From: Gymnorhina tibicen
Lineage: Eukaryota > Chordata > Aves > Passeriformes > Artamidae
Reading direction: 5' to 3'
DNA: 64,000 nucleotides
NCBI GenBank assembly: GCA_013399875.1
Contig: VXAZ01003259.1
Span: 36,964-100,963 of the forward strand
A model generated the notes under the pieces. That model ran no database searches and was not told where the DNA came from. It was given only the letters and a program-made list of their open reading frames with translations. Below, piece after piece: positions 1 to 18,900 of the stretch; within the stretch, counting starts at the first letter, position 1; the number at the start of each line of letters is the position of its first letter. A program made the translations under genes and the position numbers.

Positions 1-6105
<6,105 letters not shown>

Positions 6106-6660
6106 GCTCGCATCCCCTCCCGGCGCCGGGGGCTCGCGGGCCCTGCCCTGCCACAGCAACACCGTCAGCGCCGGGCGGGACCGGCCCGGCACCGCCCCCG
6201 ACACCAAGGAGGCACCCGCGACAAACGGGACGGGCCGGGACAGGGACACGGCCGGGAGAGGGACGGGGCCCGGCCGCGGGCGGCGGAACCGCCCGCCCCG
6301 CACNGCCCTCCCTATCCCGTACCTATCCCTAGCCCCTATCCCGTCCATGTCCCTGTGCCCATGCCGTCCTTATCCCGCCCATATCCCTCACCTGTACTTG
6401 GCCCTATTCCTACCCCGTCCTGTCCCGTACCTACCCCAGTCCCTATCCCGTCCCCTATCCCCTATCCCTGTCCCGTATCCCGCTCCCTATCCCGTACCTG
6501 TCCCGTTCCCCACGTGCTGCCGAGGCCGCGCTCCCACCCCCGCCGCGCACGCGCGCCGGCGCGGGGCACCCTGGGCGCGCCAGGGCGGCGCGTGATGACG
6601 TCACGTCCACCCACCTCAGCCGGTTGCCAGGCAACGGCGTGAAGGCGATGGCGGCGCGGG
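6106..6660 (-). promoter_or_regulatory. ERLIN1 CpG-rich promoter region with CRE and X-box
   Basis: The interval between the ERLIN1 start codon and the CHUK 3' end is GC- and CpG-rich. It contains a perfect palindromic cAMP-response element TGACGTCA at 6596-6603 and a palindromic RFX-type X-box GTTGCCAGGCAAC at 6623-6635. These sites are read directly from sequence. Their use as the ERLIN1 promoter is inferred from position, about 500 bp upstream of the start codon and downstream of the CHUK poly(A) signal. One undetermined base lies at 6304. Confidence 0.6.
6305..6503. repeat. Pyrimidine-rich minisatellite, 'cctatcccgtac' family
   Basis: An imperfect tandem array of short units built on 'cctatcccgt(ac/cc)' with interspersed 'gtccctgtgcccatg' variants. 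It lies about 200-400 bp upstream of the ERLIN1 start codon, so it sits in the promoter or 5' UTR. One strand is almost free of purine runs. No protein is likely to be encoded. Confidence 0.8.
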
Positions 6661-6703
6661 AGCGACCAGGCCTCAGTGTGCGTGCGTGTGTCTCACCACA
6701 GAG

Positions 6704-6709
6704 TTTATT
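6704..6709 (-). terminator. CHUK poly(A) signal
   Basis: AATAAA on the minus strand (TTTATT on plus), 232 nt beyond the CHUK stop codon, in a short AT-rich patch followed by GC-rich ERLIN1 promoter DNA. It implies a compact 3' UTR of about 250 nt and a CHUK-to-ERLIN1 gap of only a few hundred bases. Confidence 0.7.
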
Positions 6710-6940
6710 ATATATACACGCGCTATACATTCATGGGGCACACGGCAGCGGCGGGCCCTGCCCGCGCCCCCTGCCCTGAGGAGGCTCCGCGGGCCGGGCC
6801 CAGGCCGCTCCCTGGGCACACAGCAGGTGGGTGAGGTGGCAATGTCAACAAAACACCGCTGGGTCCCACAGGGAAGGCGGCCGAGCCCGCGCTCAACACA
6901 CAGAAGGCACTTGGGTGATGCAGCACCTCGGCTCCTGGGG

Positions 6941-9900
6941 CTACTTCAGCCAGCTCCAGTCGAAACTCTGCAGAGAGTAGCAAAAGAACAAGTGAGTGCA
7001 GGGTCTGGACACACTGGATGTGTGTCTTGTTTGATGAAAAATCAGTAATTGCCCTTAGAAAGGATGCTCCCAGGAGTTAACACAATGCAGCACATCACAG
7101 GAGCCGGACTCAGTGAGCCCTGTGAGTCCATTCCAGTTCGGGAGATCATGGGATTTTCCAAACTGGTGGCCAAAGGATGAGTGTCTCTTCTGAGGAAAGG
7201 CTGAGAGAATTGGGATTGTTCAGCCTGGGCAAGACAAGCTCTGGGGTGATCTCACTGTGGCCTTACAGGGCCTGAAGGGGCCAACAGGAAAGATGGAAAG
7301 AGACTATTTCCAAGGGCCTGGAGTGCCAGGACAAGGGGCAATGGCTTCCCACTGCCAGAGGGGAGGGATAGATGGGCTACCGGGAAGAAATGTATATCCA
7401 TACACGCTGGCACAGGCTACCCAGAGCAGCTGTGGCTGCCCCTGGATCCCCAGAAGTCTCCAAGGCCAGGTTGGACAGGGCTTGGAGCACTCTGGTACCT
7501 CTTCCTTTTCAAGGAGTTCTCCACATCCCCAGAGCACCCTTAGGTGGCTCTCGAAAGCCAGGTCCTGGCAGATGCACCACCACTTACCATCATGCTGTTC
7601 TGCTCCTGCCTCACCTCCTGCAGAATGCTGCTGAAGAGCTCAAGGTAATTCACATTCTCCCGTATCACGTCAGTGAAGTTTTCCCTGCAGGAACAAAATA
7701 CCCCTAAGATGATGTATTTCAAGCACCAAAAGCACCACTGCCAGAAAAAGGTTCTGCGCTGAGGGAAAACAGAACAAAACCAAAGCCCAAACGACCCAAA
7801 AAAGTGATTTTTAGTTCTGTGCAGTGGTAGGTGACACAAAATCCTGCCTGCAGGTGGCAGGACAAAGGGGAATGGCTTCACACTGACAGAACATACTGGA
7901 AGTAAAACTGCTAATAAAGGAAAGAGAAAAACGCCCTTAGCTCCTGACAGCTCAGCGTGGACTGAGGGAGAGGGGCCGAATAACCAGATCCAAGCCCGAG
8001 GAAGAGCAACACGACGCGCCATAAATGGGTGGCCCGTGCTTTAGCAGTGCACGTAGTACGTGGGACTGGCTCCGAAATACAGAGCAGAGGTTTTGCAATC
8101 GAGTTCAACCAAACCCCTGATTTTTCAGAGCATTAGTAACACACGAACTCCTGAAACTTGTCTGGGGAGGATAAAGCCCCTCAGACGCTGAGGCAGCCAC
8201 GCTGAGCTCCCTGCAGGGGCTCCTTCCCCAGCAGCTCGTACCCATCTTCGGGAGCTGCCAGTGAGGACAGAGGGTGAGGAGCTGTGTTCCCTGAGGAGCT
8301 CTGCGGGAGCCACGAGGCCGCTGGAGTTGAGGCTGTCCCTTCCAGGCTGGAGCTGACCAGTGATCGAGAGGAGCTCTGAGTCTGGAAGAAAGAAATTGAG
8401 AAGAATTTAGGCTTAAATGTTACGTAGGCAAGATTTGGGATTACCCGTGAGCACTGCTGGTAACACAGAGAGATGTGGGAATCAGGAGATGGCTTCAGGT
8501 ACTGTAATTAATGCAAAAAGAGCAGAGTACTCTCTAAAACACCTTAAGCTAACCAGGAAAGCACCTATTTAGCTTCTGCTTTTACCACCTCAGACTGCCC
8601 TTCTCTGACGGAGAAATCATCACCCACGGGGTGCAGTTACCCCTTTTTGCTGAGTTTACTTTGATGTCTCCCAGCTCCTGCCCTGCAAGGAAGTGCAAAC
8701 AAACAGCCCCACAGCTACTCACACAAGCAATTTTCAGCAAATGCCAGATCTCCCTTTGTCTCTTCCCCTGCATCTGCATCACCGAGTTGTCAGCTTCCTT
8801 GATGTTGTTCAGAGCCACTTCAATCTCGGGGAGCAAGTCAATGATCTTCTGCTTGCAGCCCAAGAGCTTGCTAGGATAAAAACCAAACACAAAGTCACGT
8901 CCCAGCTTGCGTGGCAGCACGTTCTGGCAAAACCAAAAGCCCCACCTTGGGATTCAAGGCACTTGAAAAATTCATGTACAAATCACTGTGCTGTCTTCTC
9001 ACACTGCTACTTTTCTTCCTGACGATTTGAATCCCAACCTCCAACTGGCAGAATTTGCCTCATTTTAAAGTGAACTCTTGGATGCTAACAGTCATGTTTT
9101 TAAAACTTAAGTGGAAATTCGACAGAGAGAAGCAGAATTAACACTATGAGAAACGTGCATGGAGCTTTCTGGGCTCTGACCTCCCTGGTTTTCCCTCTCC
9201 TTTCCTACTACAAAGCTACAAATGCTGCAAGTTGGATTTGTTTGGGTTTTTTGTCTGCATAAAGTACCTGAGGTGGCCGAAGAGCTCCTTGAGGACTCTG
9301 TCCTGGCTCTGTACTGTCTGCACAATGATCTTCACCATGTCTGTGCTGTCACTGTAGGCGTGATCTGGAAGGGCCAGCAACCACCACATTAGTAAATCCT
9401 AACAGAAATTTCTGGGTTTCAGTTCAGAAAAATTAATCATGGGGTACAAGTGTGAAACAGTCTTTAAGTCATCTCCTTCCATACCTGGAGGTCTTGTTTT
9501 CAATTGCTTGTACAAGTCTATGGCTCTCTGTTCCCTTTAAAAAGAAGAACATGATTCAGACAGGTGTGAGCAGGCAGGTGACTCAGGAAAAAAAGCATTG
9601 CAATGAAGGGATGCCCTTCTGAACCCACAGACACTGCATCTCCTCCTACAGCTGGTACACAAGCACGACCTTTTGAACACAGGGCTGCTCTTTCTGTGAT
9701 GCAATCCAACACTTCCCTAAAAGCTGTCTCTCTTTTTCTCCAATTTTGCATTTTCTTCTCAGAAAACCACAAGTGGAGCTTATTTTCAGTTTCAAATCTT
9801 CAAATGGCTCAGCTGTGTTTTCTTTCCCCTGTATCCTTAATTATCCAATTTCATTTTTGAAACTGTGACTGCACAACTGCCTGAGAAATTCTTGTTCCTG

Positions 9901-12900
9901 TTCAGCATTTTTTGCCTGAATTTTAAGTGATGTTCTGTAAATGGAAGAGACAGCTGCATCACAAGCAAGATGACTGTGCTTCTCTTCTTCCCATTAAATA
10001 AACTTACTTCTTTCAAATATTTCCAAAGCAGCCAAACTGAAAACTTCCAGCCTTGAACAAAATCCTCCCTGTTCTAAATCCCAGTCTGTCAGAAACGAGC
10101 AGCAGTTTCCCAGCTCTGACCCTGGTCTGCAGTGGTGGAATTGCTTAAAAATCATGTTTAAGGAGGCAGGTTCGTGATTAGTTTGAGCTGCTGCTGCAGG
10201 AGGTGGCTTCTCCTTCTCACCACTTCCTCCCCTGAGCACCAGTTCTGCTACAACTACACAGGATGAAAAGCAACTTAGCAAAGAGGGAGGGGGGAGAACA
10301 TGCCAGGAACAGGCACATTTCCTCCCTGAACAGGCAGGGCTGTTCTGAAAAACTCTTATTAACAGATTTATTGGCTGTTCAACCCCTCTCTGTTAGAATT
10401 GCCACTTGTGCTCTCAGCAGCAGCCCAGTAACTGCTTCCTATGTCTCCTCAAGATCAGAAACACCATTTATCTCTTCCATGTCTTAATACTTCCCAAAAA
10501 AAAAAAATCAACTTTCCAAATATTCAAGTACCCAAGAGTTATTTGCCCTTGATTTGAAAATACTGAAGGTATTTTAACGGGGTTTTACAATGATTGAGTA
10601 GTTTTCTCACTCAACACTAAGAAAGTCACTCCTCTCCAAAACAAAAGGAAATCCCCAGTTGAAACCAAGATATATCTTAGTCCTGGGCTCCTGTAAGATG
10701 AGGTTTCATAGTTCAGTGACAGAGAAGTGTCCCAGAAGTGGTGGGATCTTCCCTTTCACGAGCAAAATGATCTCAAGTCAACTGTCCACTACTCTGTGCT
10801 TGCGGTTTGCATTTCAAGATCGCCGAGGGAACAGAGGGGAAAAAACCCCTCGGACGCTGAAATACCCAAAATCCAACTACATGCAGTAAAAAGGAGAAGC
10901 ACAGGACTTACAAGCTCTCCATGACCTCTCCTTGGCGCCTTGCGTACGGACTCTTCTGCAGCTCCACGATTTCGGTGTGCAGAGCCATGATCTGCTCATC
11001 CAGGTAGCCAATGTCTTCAGCCTGAGGTGAAATGTGGGCACAGATGAGACTGAAGGAGAGCAATCAAGGAGATAAAGACCCCCAGAGCACTTGTTTGGAT
11101 AATGGCCTGACTGCATGGAGAGTGTAGGGGACAAAAAAGCTCTTTGACACGACGGCTGCTACAATAATTGAGGTTTTTGTTCTCAGTGCTTGGTATCACC
11201 TACACCCAAACCTCTGACCAACCACAGTGGGTGAGGAAAATCAGTTTCTTCATAAATCATCTCTCCGTGTCTCTGGAGTGCCTGCTAGACAGACTGAGAT
11301 ATCCCTGTGTATAGAGTGAAACATTTTCCATTCCTGATAAAGGGACAGGGCAGGTGGAATAACAGAACATAATTCTGCTGGTCTGCCAAGTAAATATTGG
11401 TTGGGGCTCCTGGTTGTCTGGAAACAGCTGTGGACAGCCTTGAATTATTCTGTTAGAAGCAGCCACCTTTTTATCTATTCCTTAGATAGTAAAAAAGAGA
11501 TGACTCTCACTTAAAACTGATTTGCATATTTGCTTGCAGAATGCCAGTGATTTATGTCTGTACTCCACAGTGAAGTCCTGCAATTTTGAAATCGCTGCAT
11601 AGCAGGGGATTGGTTTTCTGCTTCATCAATGGGAATTTTTGTGTGCAGCAAATCCAGCCAGGAAGATTCCTGCTCCATAGCAACACTGTTTCTTTTGGGC
11701 AACAAGTAACATGTCTGTGAATTCTGCTTTCCTTTTCAGAGAACTGAGTCCGGTGACTTTTGTGTTGTTTTTTCCAAATCCATTCACAATACTTGGTGAC
11801 AGGAGACTGTTTGTTTTCTAATGCACCTGCAGTGATATTCCCGCTCCCACAGCAGGGAGGATTTGAAACACTGAAGGGACGCAGCAGTGGCACAGATGAC
11901 ACATTAAGGTCCTGTCACAATCTCCTTCACACAGAGATAATGAAGCTTCTTTAACATCCCCTACCTGTGCACACTGAGAGGCTTTCTCTTCCATCTCCTT
12001 CCAGGCTTTGAGCATCTTTTCTGAAGCTTAAGAGGAAAGAGTTGTTAATTTAGAAAAAGACATTCAGACACAAAAATAAAGCAAGACCTGGACTTTACCT
12101 ACATTGGTGTAATTCGAACACTAAGAACATGATGCTGAATCTCCCAGCAGGAGTCATGACCCAGAGATCACAGAGAAAGTAAAGCTGCAACTCTGTGCTC
12201 AACCTTAACTCACACACAAACCTTTGGTAGCATTTCACTGCTTGCAATCACCGGCCTAAAATGAGTCTAAGTCTTCAAACTCCACCACTAAGCTCAACAA
12301 CTGCCACTTTTGATTGAACGCAGACTGTCCAAACCCAGGTCACAGTGTCTTTCCATTTTCCATCACCATCCTTCAGCCCAGTCATCATTTTTGACTCAAG
12401 TTGCATTTTTCAGCCATATAAATCCAAACTGTGTGTAAATCTTGCTATTCTCTCCTGAACACTATTTGTTTCTGGGACGTGAAACTGTAGCTGGTGCTTT
12501 TTCAGCCCATCTCTCATGCTGACAAATGGTATCTGCTGATAACAAGCACAGCAGCTTGTTAGCACTGTCAGCAAATGCAGCAGCTCTGCCCTCCGCTTGG
12601 TGCCCAGTCACAACTCCAAATGAATCAGACTCTGAATGAGTAAATAGCAAATATTTACATCACCAATACTATTAATGCTCCTGTTTTCTGTTCTCAGAGG
12701 AGAACAGCTGACCACCTGTCTCACTGTCACTGAAGGTCTCCAAAAATATTCTACTTTTTATCCTCCTGCCGCTGCTCCTGACAAACTCTTCTCCTGCATC
12801 TCCCCTAGCTAAAATACACCCATAAAGATGCTGAGCTCCTTTACAGGATCACAGGAGACACCCAGACAAGTGCTCCCCAATACCTACATATGCCATAAGC

Positions 12901-15900
12901 CATCTGGTCACTGTATCTCTCCAGGTCGAGGCGAATGCTCTGGTGGAAGAATTCCAGCTTTGCTTTCAGCTGCTGGGACGCTGACACCATGTTGTTCTTC
13001 ATTTTGATCAGGTTGGCGTTATACCGAAGCAGGCTGAGCCTAACAGATGGAACAAGGACAGCACACATTAGCTGGAAAGCCTACCTGGACTTCCAAAACA
13101 GGAAGTTCTGTTACTCTAAGGGTGACTGAGCACTGGGAGAAGCTGCCCAGAGAGGTTACAGAGTCTCCAACCTTGGAGGTATCTGAAAGCTGTCTGGATG
13201 TGGCCCTTTCTGAGCATGGATTGGGCTGGAGGACCTCCCCAGGTCCCCACCAACCTCAGCCATGCTGTGAGACTCGGAGTACGTTCAAGTTTTTTTCAGT
13301 TATTGTCCGTGTCAGGCAGCACCCAGCACAATTCCTGGAGTGCAATAAGCTCCCGGCTCAAATATGTTTTATAACGTAAAGGCACAGAACAGCAGAGGGC
13401 TGCAGAACTTTGGGGAACCAAAACTCCCCGAGACGCACAGTTCCAGGCAAACAGACCCTGTGCCAGCACGGCACTGATCCCTCTGAATGAGTGCCAACTC
13501 ACATGGCAGCTCTCTGTCCCTGGAAAAGCCTGCTGTAATCCTCCTTCAGCCCGATGACGTAGTGAACCGCCTCTGCCCACACCTTGCGCAGCTGAGGGAT
13601 TGGCAGCTGGATTTTGCTGTCCTGGACTGGACACAGGAGAAACACAGTGAAGTGACAGCTCTGGAAAAGGACAACATTCCTAATTCCTGCTTCGGGTGCC
13701 GAGGAAGCCAGGTAAGTTCTGCTCAATTTCTAGGTGATGCTGCTGAAGCGTGTATGAGCTTTTCATGTCCCAGCTCCCCAGGTATGTGACAAGCTGTGAC
13801 TGAACAGCTAAAACCTATGGGGGTTTTTGGCCAAAAAACTCTAAAGCCCAAGACAGCAAAGCAAATTTAATTGCTCCATTTAATCCATTGATACTGGTCA
13901 CTGTCCTGATGTGTTTCATCTGAAAATGTCTTCAAGCCTTTTGTAGGCTTCCTCTCAGATTTCCTGATGTAGATGTTTAAGGGGAAAAGATGCAGGACTC
14001 CTGTGTGTTGCGCTACAGAGAGGGGAACTGTCAGTACACCAGGGTATCAATAAACACATTGTAAAAAACCTTTGCTCCGAGAGATTCAGCACAATGGTGC
14101 CATGCAATAAGATTGACCAGAATGGAACAGCCCAGAACACAGAAGAACCTGAGTGACACTAAAAGATGAGGAAAACCAGTGGAGACAGGCCAAAGAAAAT
14201 TAAGTTATTGAACAGTAACTGCACGTCACAAGGCATTTTCTTTCCATGCAATATCCCAGCAGACATCTCCTGTCCCCTGACACTAATTTTCTTTCCTAGA
14301 GGTACACAGGGTCATTCATACAGATACAGATTTATGATAAATAAACCTTCAGAGAGGTCTGCTAGGTCCTGCAATGACTCATGTCATCTCAGGAGACAAG
14401 TAGGGCAAGCAGAGAAGCAGCTCCCATACGGAGCCTAAAAGCACAAGCTGGTGAAGCCAGGGCTCTGTCATCACGACAAGGTGTTAGGCTGCTTCAGGTT
14501 CTTCAGTGGTTCTCTTTGAATCAGACAGCGCCCTTCAACACAACGCACAGGGTTTCACAAAGCAGATTTCATTTCGTTTTGCACGAGGAACAGCACGTCT
14601 CCAGCACACTCACCAATGTAGTTGACACAGTCAGACAGACTCCGAGAAGCAAAAGGTCCATCGTAGACCGTTTTGCTTTTATCAAACAAATAGACCATGT
14701 AGCTGTCCCAGCCTCTCTGCGGAGAAAGGAGAAGAGAAGATAAACAAGAGAAACCCCAAACAGCTCCTACTAACCCAGCACATCATGAACTAATTACTGT
14801 GGGCACTCTCTCTTACCAAGTGCCTTAAAAAACTTATTCTGCTAGATACCACAGAACAAGAAGACCCGTTGCTAGCGATTATGTAAATATTTAGGCAGAG
14901 TACAACTACAGAAATCTGCTTATATTACCCAATAAAAGGCCTCAAGAGTTACTCCGCTTACAGAGCAAACTGCCTCCTGTGGGAGAAGATTTAGGCATTT
15001 ATCTTCCCTAAGATTTTAAATTCTCTGAGAAGGTGAAAGACACGAACAGAATCATTCTTACCACACCATCAATAACACACTGGGAAGCAGGTTTCCGAGG
15101 GTCCAGGCAAATCCCTGTTTCCAACAGCAGCTCCTGATTTCCAGTGCTTATTCCAGTCTCAAACTCGATGCGATTCTGAAGGGAATGAAGGCTTTCCTCG
15201 GGATGCAAAAGGAAGGACACGATCTTGGCAGAGGTCATGTTTAGGATGTGTACTATCTGTAAAAAGAGGACAAGTAGATTACAAATCCTTGGATACCAAA
15301 GAAAAAAGCACACAAGCCTGGGAGGGAGCACAGAGGAGAATGAGAGCATCATTTGGTTTTAATAACCACAATAATCAATTCAGGAGTAAAGCCCCACATA
15401 AAAAAACCTCATAGCCTGGGCCTGCAACTTCTAATGTCAGAGAAAATTACAATCCAACACACTAAGAGCCTTCACAAGCCCTGCTGCAGCTTAATTACAT
15501 CAAAAGAATGGAGACAAAATTGTCCTCCTGTTTCTACACAGGCTTGCCTTGGCTAGTCTGGCTCCAGCAAAGCTCCAGTAATTATCTGAAGAGGAAAAAT
15601 CAGGTGAATGTCACCTCTGTTCTACTACAGGCACTACTACTGTAGTACATGAATACACCTGGAGGTCACAGCATCAACAGTGAAGTTTGGGAAAACTGTT
15701 ATTAGCAAATATTAAACCCTTATTTGATCCTGGCAAGCCCTTTCCAAGATAACAAACAGTAACACAGGGTCATCCTTCTACTCCAACTGTAAAGCCAGAG
15801 ATTAATGTTGCAGGAGTCGTTTTGTCTTCCAATATGTACTGGACAGGCTGTACATGCACTCGCTTCCTGATACCAAGAAAAAAAATTGCTCATGATCCTG

Positions 15901-18900
15901 GAAGCTGGATGATGCCAGGATTACAGCTCTGCTCCACTGCACACACTCTCTGTCCTCTGGGATGCTTTCAGAAGGCCTCCAAACCCAGTAACAGCCCCAC
16001 TCACCTTCAGATTCAGTATGTGATCCATTATTAGGAAACACCTTGGACGACTGGTCTCAGGATCTGAACCTCCACCCCTCTGCTGTGGATCCCAGTTCAG
16101 CATCAGCTGCAACCAGTTTTCCATGGGTTCTACAATCAAACTAAAGCAGAAAAGTTGTAAGAAAGGGGAGGCAGATATTCCCTTCACCAGACTGAAGGAG
16201 CCCAGTTTCCTGGGCCTCTCCTTGTGTGCTCTATTCAACGGGCTCTGACCATCTTTGTGGTCAACGGGCACCGGAGAGCTCAAAGTATCCAAAAGAGAGC
16301 CAGTGGCTACAGGCTATCCCTCAATAGCAAACAGCAGCTTGCCAGGAGCTTGAAACACTCGTGAGGAGAAAGAAGGAGGAGCTCTCAATGCTTGGCACAA
16401 AGGAGGAAGAGCCCTCTGCTCAGAAGACCAAAACTGTCCCTGTGATGAGGGCACACGTACCCACAGAGGCTGTGAGGCTGCGGCAGGTGGGTGCTGAAGC
16501 GAACCTCCCCGTTCATCTCTTCAGAGGCAAAGATGTGCTTTGGGTCCTTCTTCTTGATTTTTTCATGCCTGGAAAATAAAATCCTTTGTGTATATACTGA
16601 GGAGCATTACTTTCGTAAGGGAGCAACTGAAGACAGCAAAGAAGTGCCAGTGTCCAGCAGCTTTAGAAAACAAACTCATCTTTCAGGACAAAGATGCCAT
16701 TTTCAATCCACCCAGAACATCTCCACGTGGAAGAGGGGAGCCCTTCCAATTAACTCTGCCTCTGGAAAGATTTATCTCTTCTCTTGTTCTAACAGAAACC
16801 CAAGTTTCCTATTCTTTCTGTTCCAGAACCACCCTTTTAAAAACCAAGCAGAAACCTCCATACGCAGGTTAAAGTCTTTCAGCACAATTTTTAAGTACTA
16901 GCACTTCCAAGCACCTCTTGCAGCGTGAGTGTCTTACCAGGCAAATGGCTGTAGATTGTGTAAGAAAGGTCTAAATCCTGCAATGCATTCAAACACCATC
17001 GTCCCAAAGCTCCAGTAATCAACAGTAACCGAGTAGGATTTATTCTCAAAGAGTTCTGGAGCCTAAAAAGGATCATAAAAAGACACTTTGACAGAGGCAT
17101 TTCCTTGCATTTCTGCAGAGACAAAGCTGCATCCAGGTGTGGCTCCCTGAGAGGGGACACCCTTGGGACAGGTCCCCAGGATCTCCATTTTTGGAGGTTT
17201 CAGCCCTTGGCAGTGCCAAGCCACAGCTGCCCTGCCCCAGTGCTGGTGACACTAAAAAAAAGGCTTACCAAATACTGCAACGTTCCAACAAACGAAGTGC
17301 ATAAACTTCCTTGATCCAGATCCTTTGCGTATCCCAGGTCTATTATTTTGTGAACAATCTGCAGACAGTTTAAACAGTTCATCAGAAGAGCAAATGCTGA
17401 GAAAAAAACCCACCAAACAACCCAAAATCTGCTCAGTGACAGCCACAGAATACGCTCAAGAGGAAAGCCAGAATAGAAATTCTGGACAAAGTCCATGGCA
17501 AAGCTTCAACAACAGTGTTGCAGCTTTTAGTAAATTCTCAGTGGAGTTTTCAGTCCAGTTCAATGTGACGGCTTCCAGAAATGACAGTGGAAACACTCTG
17601 ACCACCTGACTTACCTTCCCACCTTCATCCTGAAGAACAATATTTTCAGGCTTTAAATCTCTGTGTATAATTCTGTTCTCGTGCAAATACTGGATACCAG
17701 ACCCTGAAATTCAGACATGTGTTTGATTTAACAAAAAATAAAATTCACACTGATTAAAGATACATCTGATAAAAACCTAATACTGGGGAGCAAATTCCCA
17801 GCCTTCCATGATTTACCACCACTCACTTCTACATTTAACAGCTTCCAAACTTGTGTTTCTTCTCCACTGCATTTTCACATCTTTGCAAAGACATGCCAAA
17901 GACACTCAAATTATTACGAAAAAAACCCCCAAACATTCTGGAAGGGGAACAAGGATAAAGCAAGGAGAGTTGCTCTTTATTTCAGGAATTCAGCTGGAAG
18001 CCCTCTGAGCACAGAAAGGACAGAAGTCCAGGCCAGTACTCTAAAATACTTCCTCATGCCAAAACTAGCTCTTCCTACAAGCAATGACAGGTTATCTGTA
18101 AGAGAATTAAGAAAACAAGGAGCTCTCCTGGAAAACCTACTTCCTAGAGAAACCCAGGCATTGCCCTCTATCAGACAGCTCTTCCTTCCCACGGTGTCCA
18201 AAAAACTGGGTACTTCCCAGTGGGCCTGATTTTTTTAAACACCCTGCTCGTTTCAGTTCCCTTTCCATGGTCAGCTGAAAAAGGAAAATGCCACTACACA
18301 TTAAAAAACCCCCTCAAAAAACCAAACAAAAAGAAAGCATTAACTACATACCGATGTCACTAAGCAGAGAAAGGATTTGACTTTCCTTCAGCCCACAGCA
18401 GTTTTCTGGTTTGTTTAGCAGCTACAAAAAAGCAGAAGATGTTCAGACCCACACTGCAACAGTTAACAGCAAACCCCAGCATTTCCCATGCCCTGCTGAC
18501 ACAATCCAGCAAACAGCACAGCTCAAGGGTCACTCCAGCTGAATGGGGCAGTTAACTTTGTGCAATAAATCATGGCCAAGAAGAAAACAACTCAAACCAA
18601 ACAAAAATTCAGAAAGCAAAGGGGTAGGAGACACAGGCAGGGCCACAGGGCTGCAGGTGAGGGAGGCTCCCCCTCATCACTGTCTTACTCAGCTGCCAAT
18701 GAAAGCAGCTTCAGCAATTTCTGACTTTTACTGCACTCAAGGCTTTTAGAGATGACTGAGGTGCCTCAGCCCTCATGATTGATCCATGAGGAGAAATTAA
18801 TAACGAAGCAAAACACAAATGATGCCAAACGAGAGAAAGATTTAAAGAATACAATCAGAAATAAAAAAGAATACGCTTTTCTTTTTTCCGTTGAGGAGCA

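Noticed and set aside
7540..8022. 160-codon minus-strand open frame across CHUK exon 20
   Set aside because: Only the [11 protein letters not shown] to NSMM part is real coding sequence; the rest is intron read-through.
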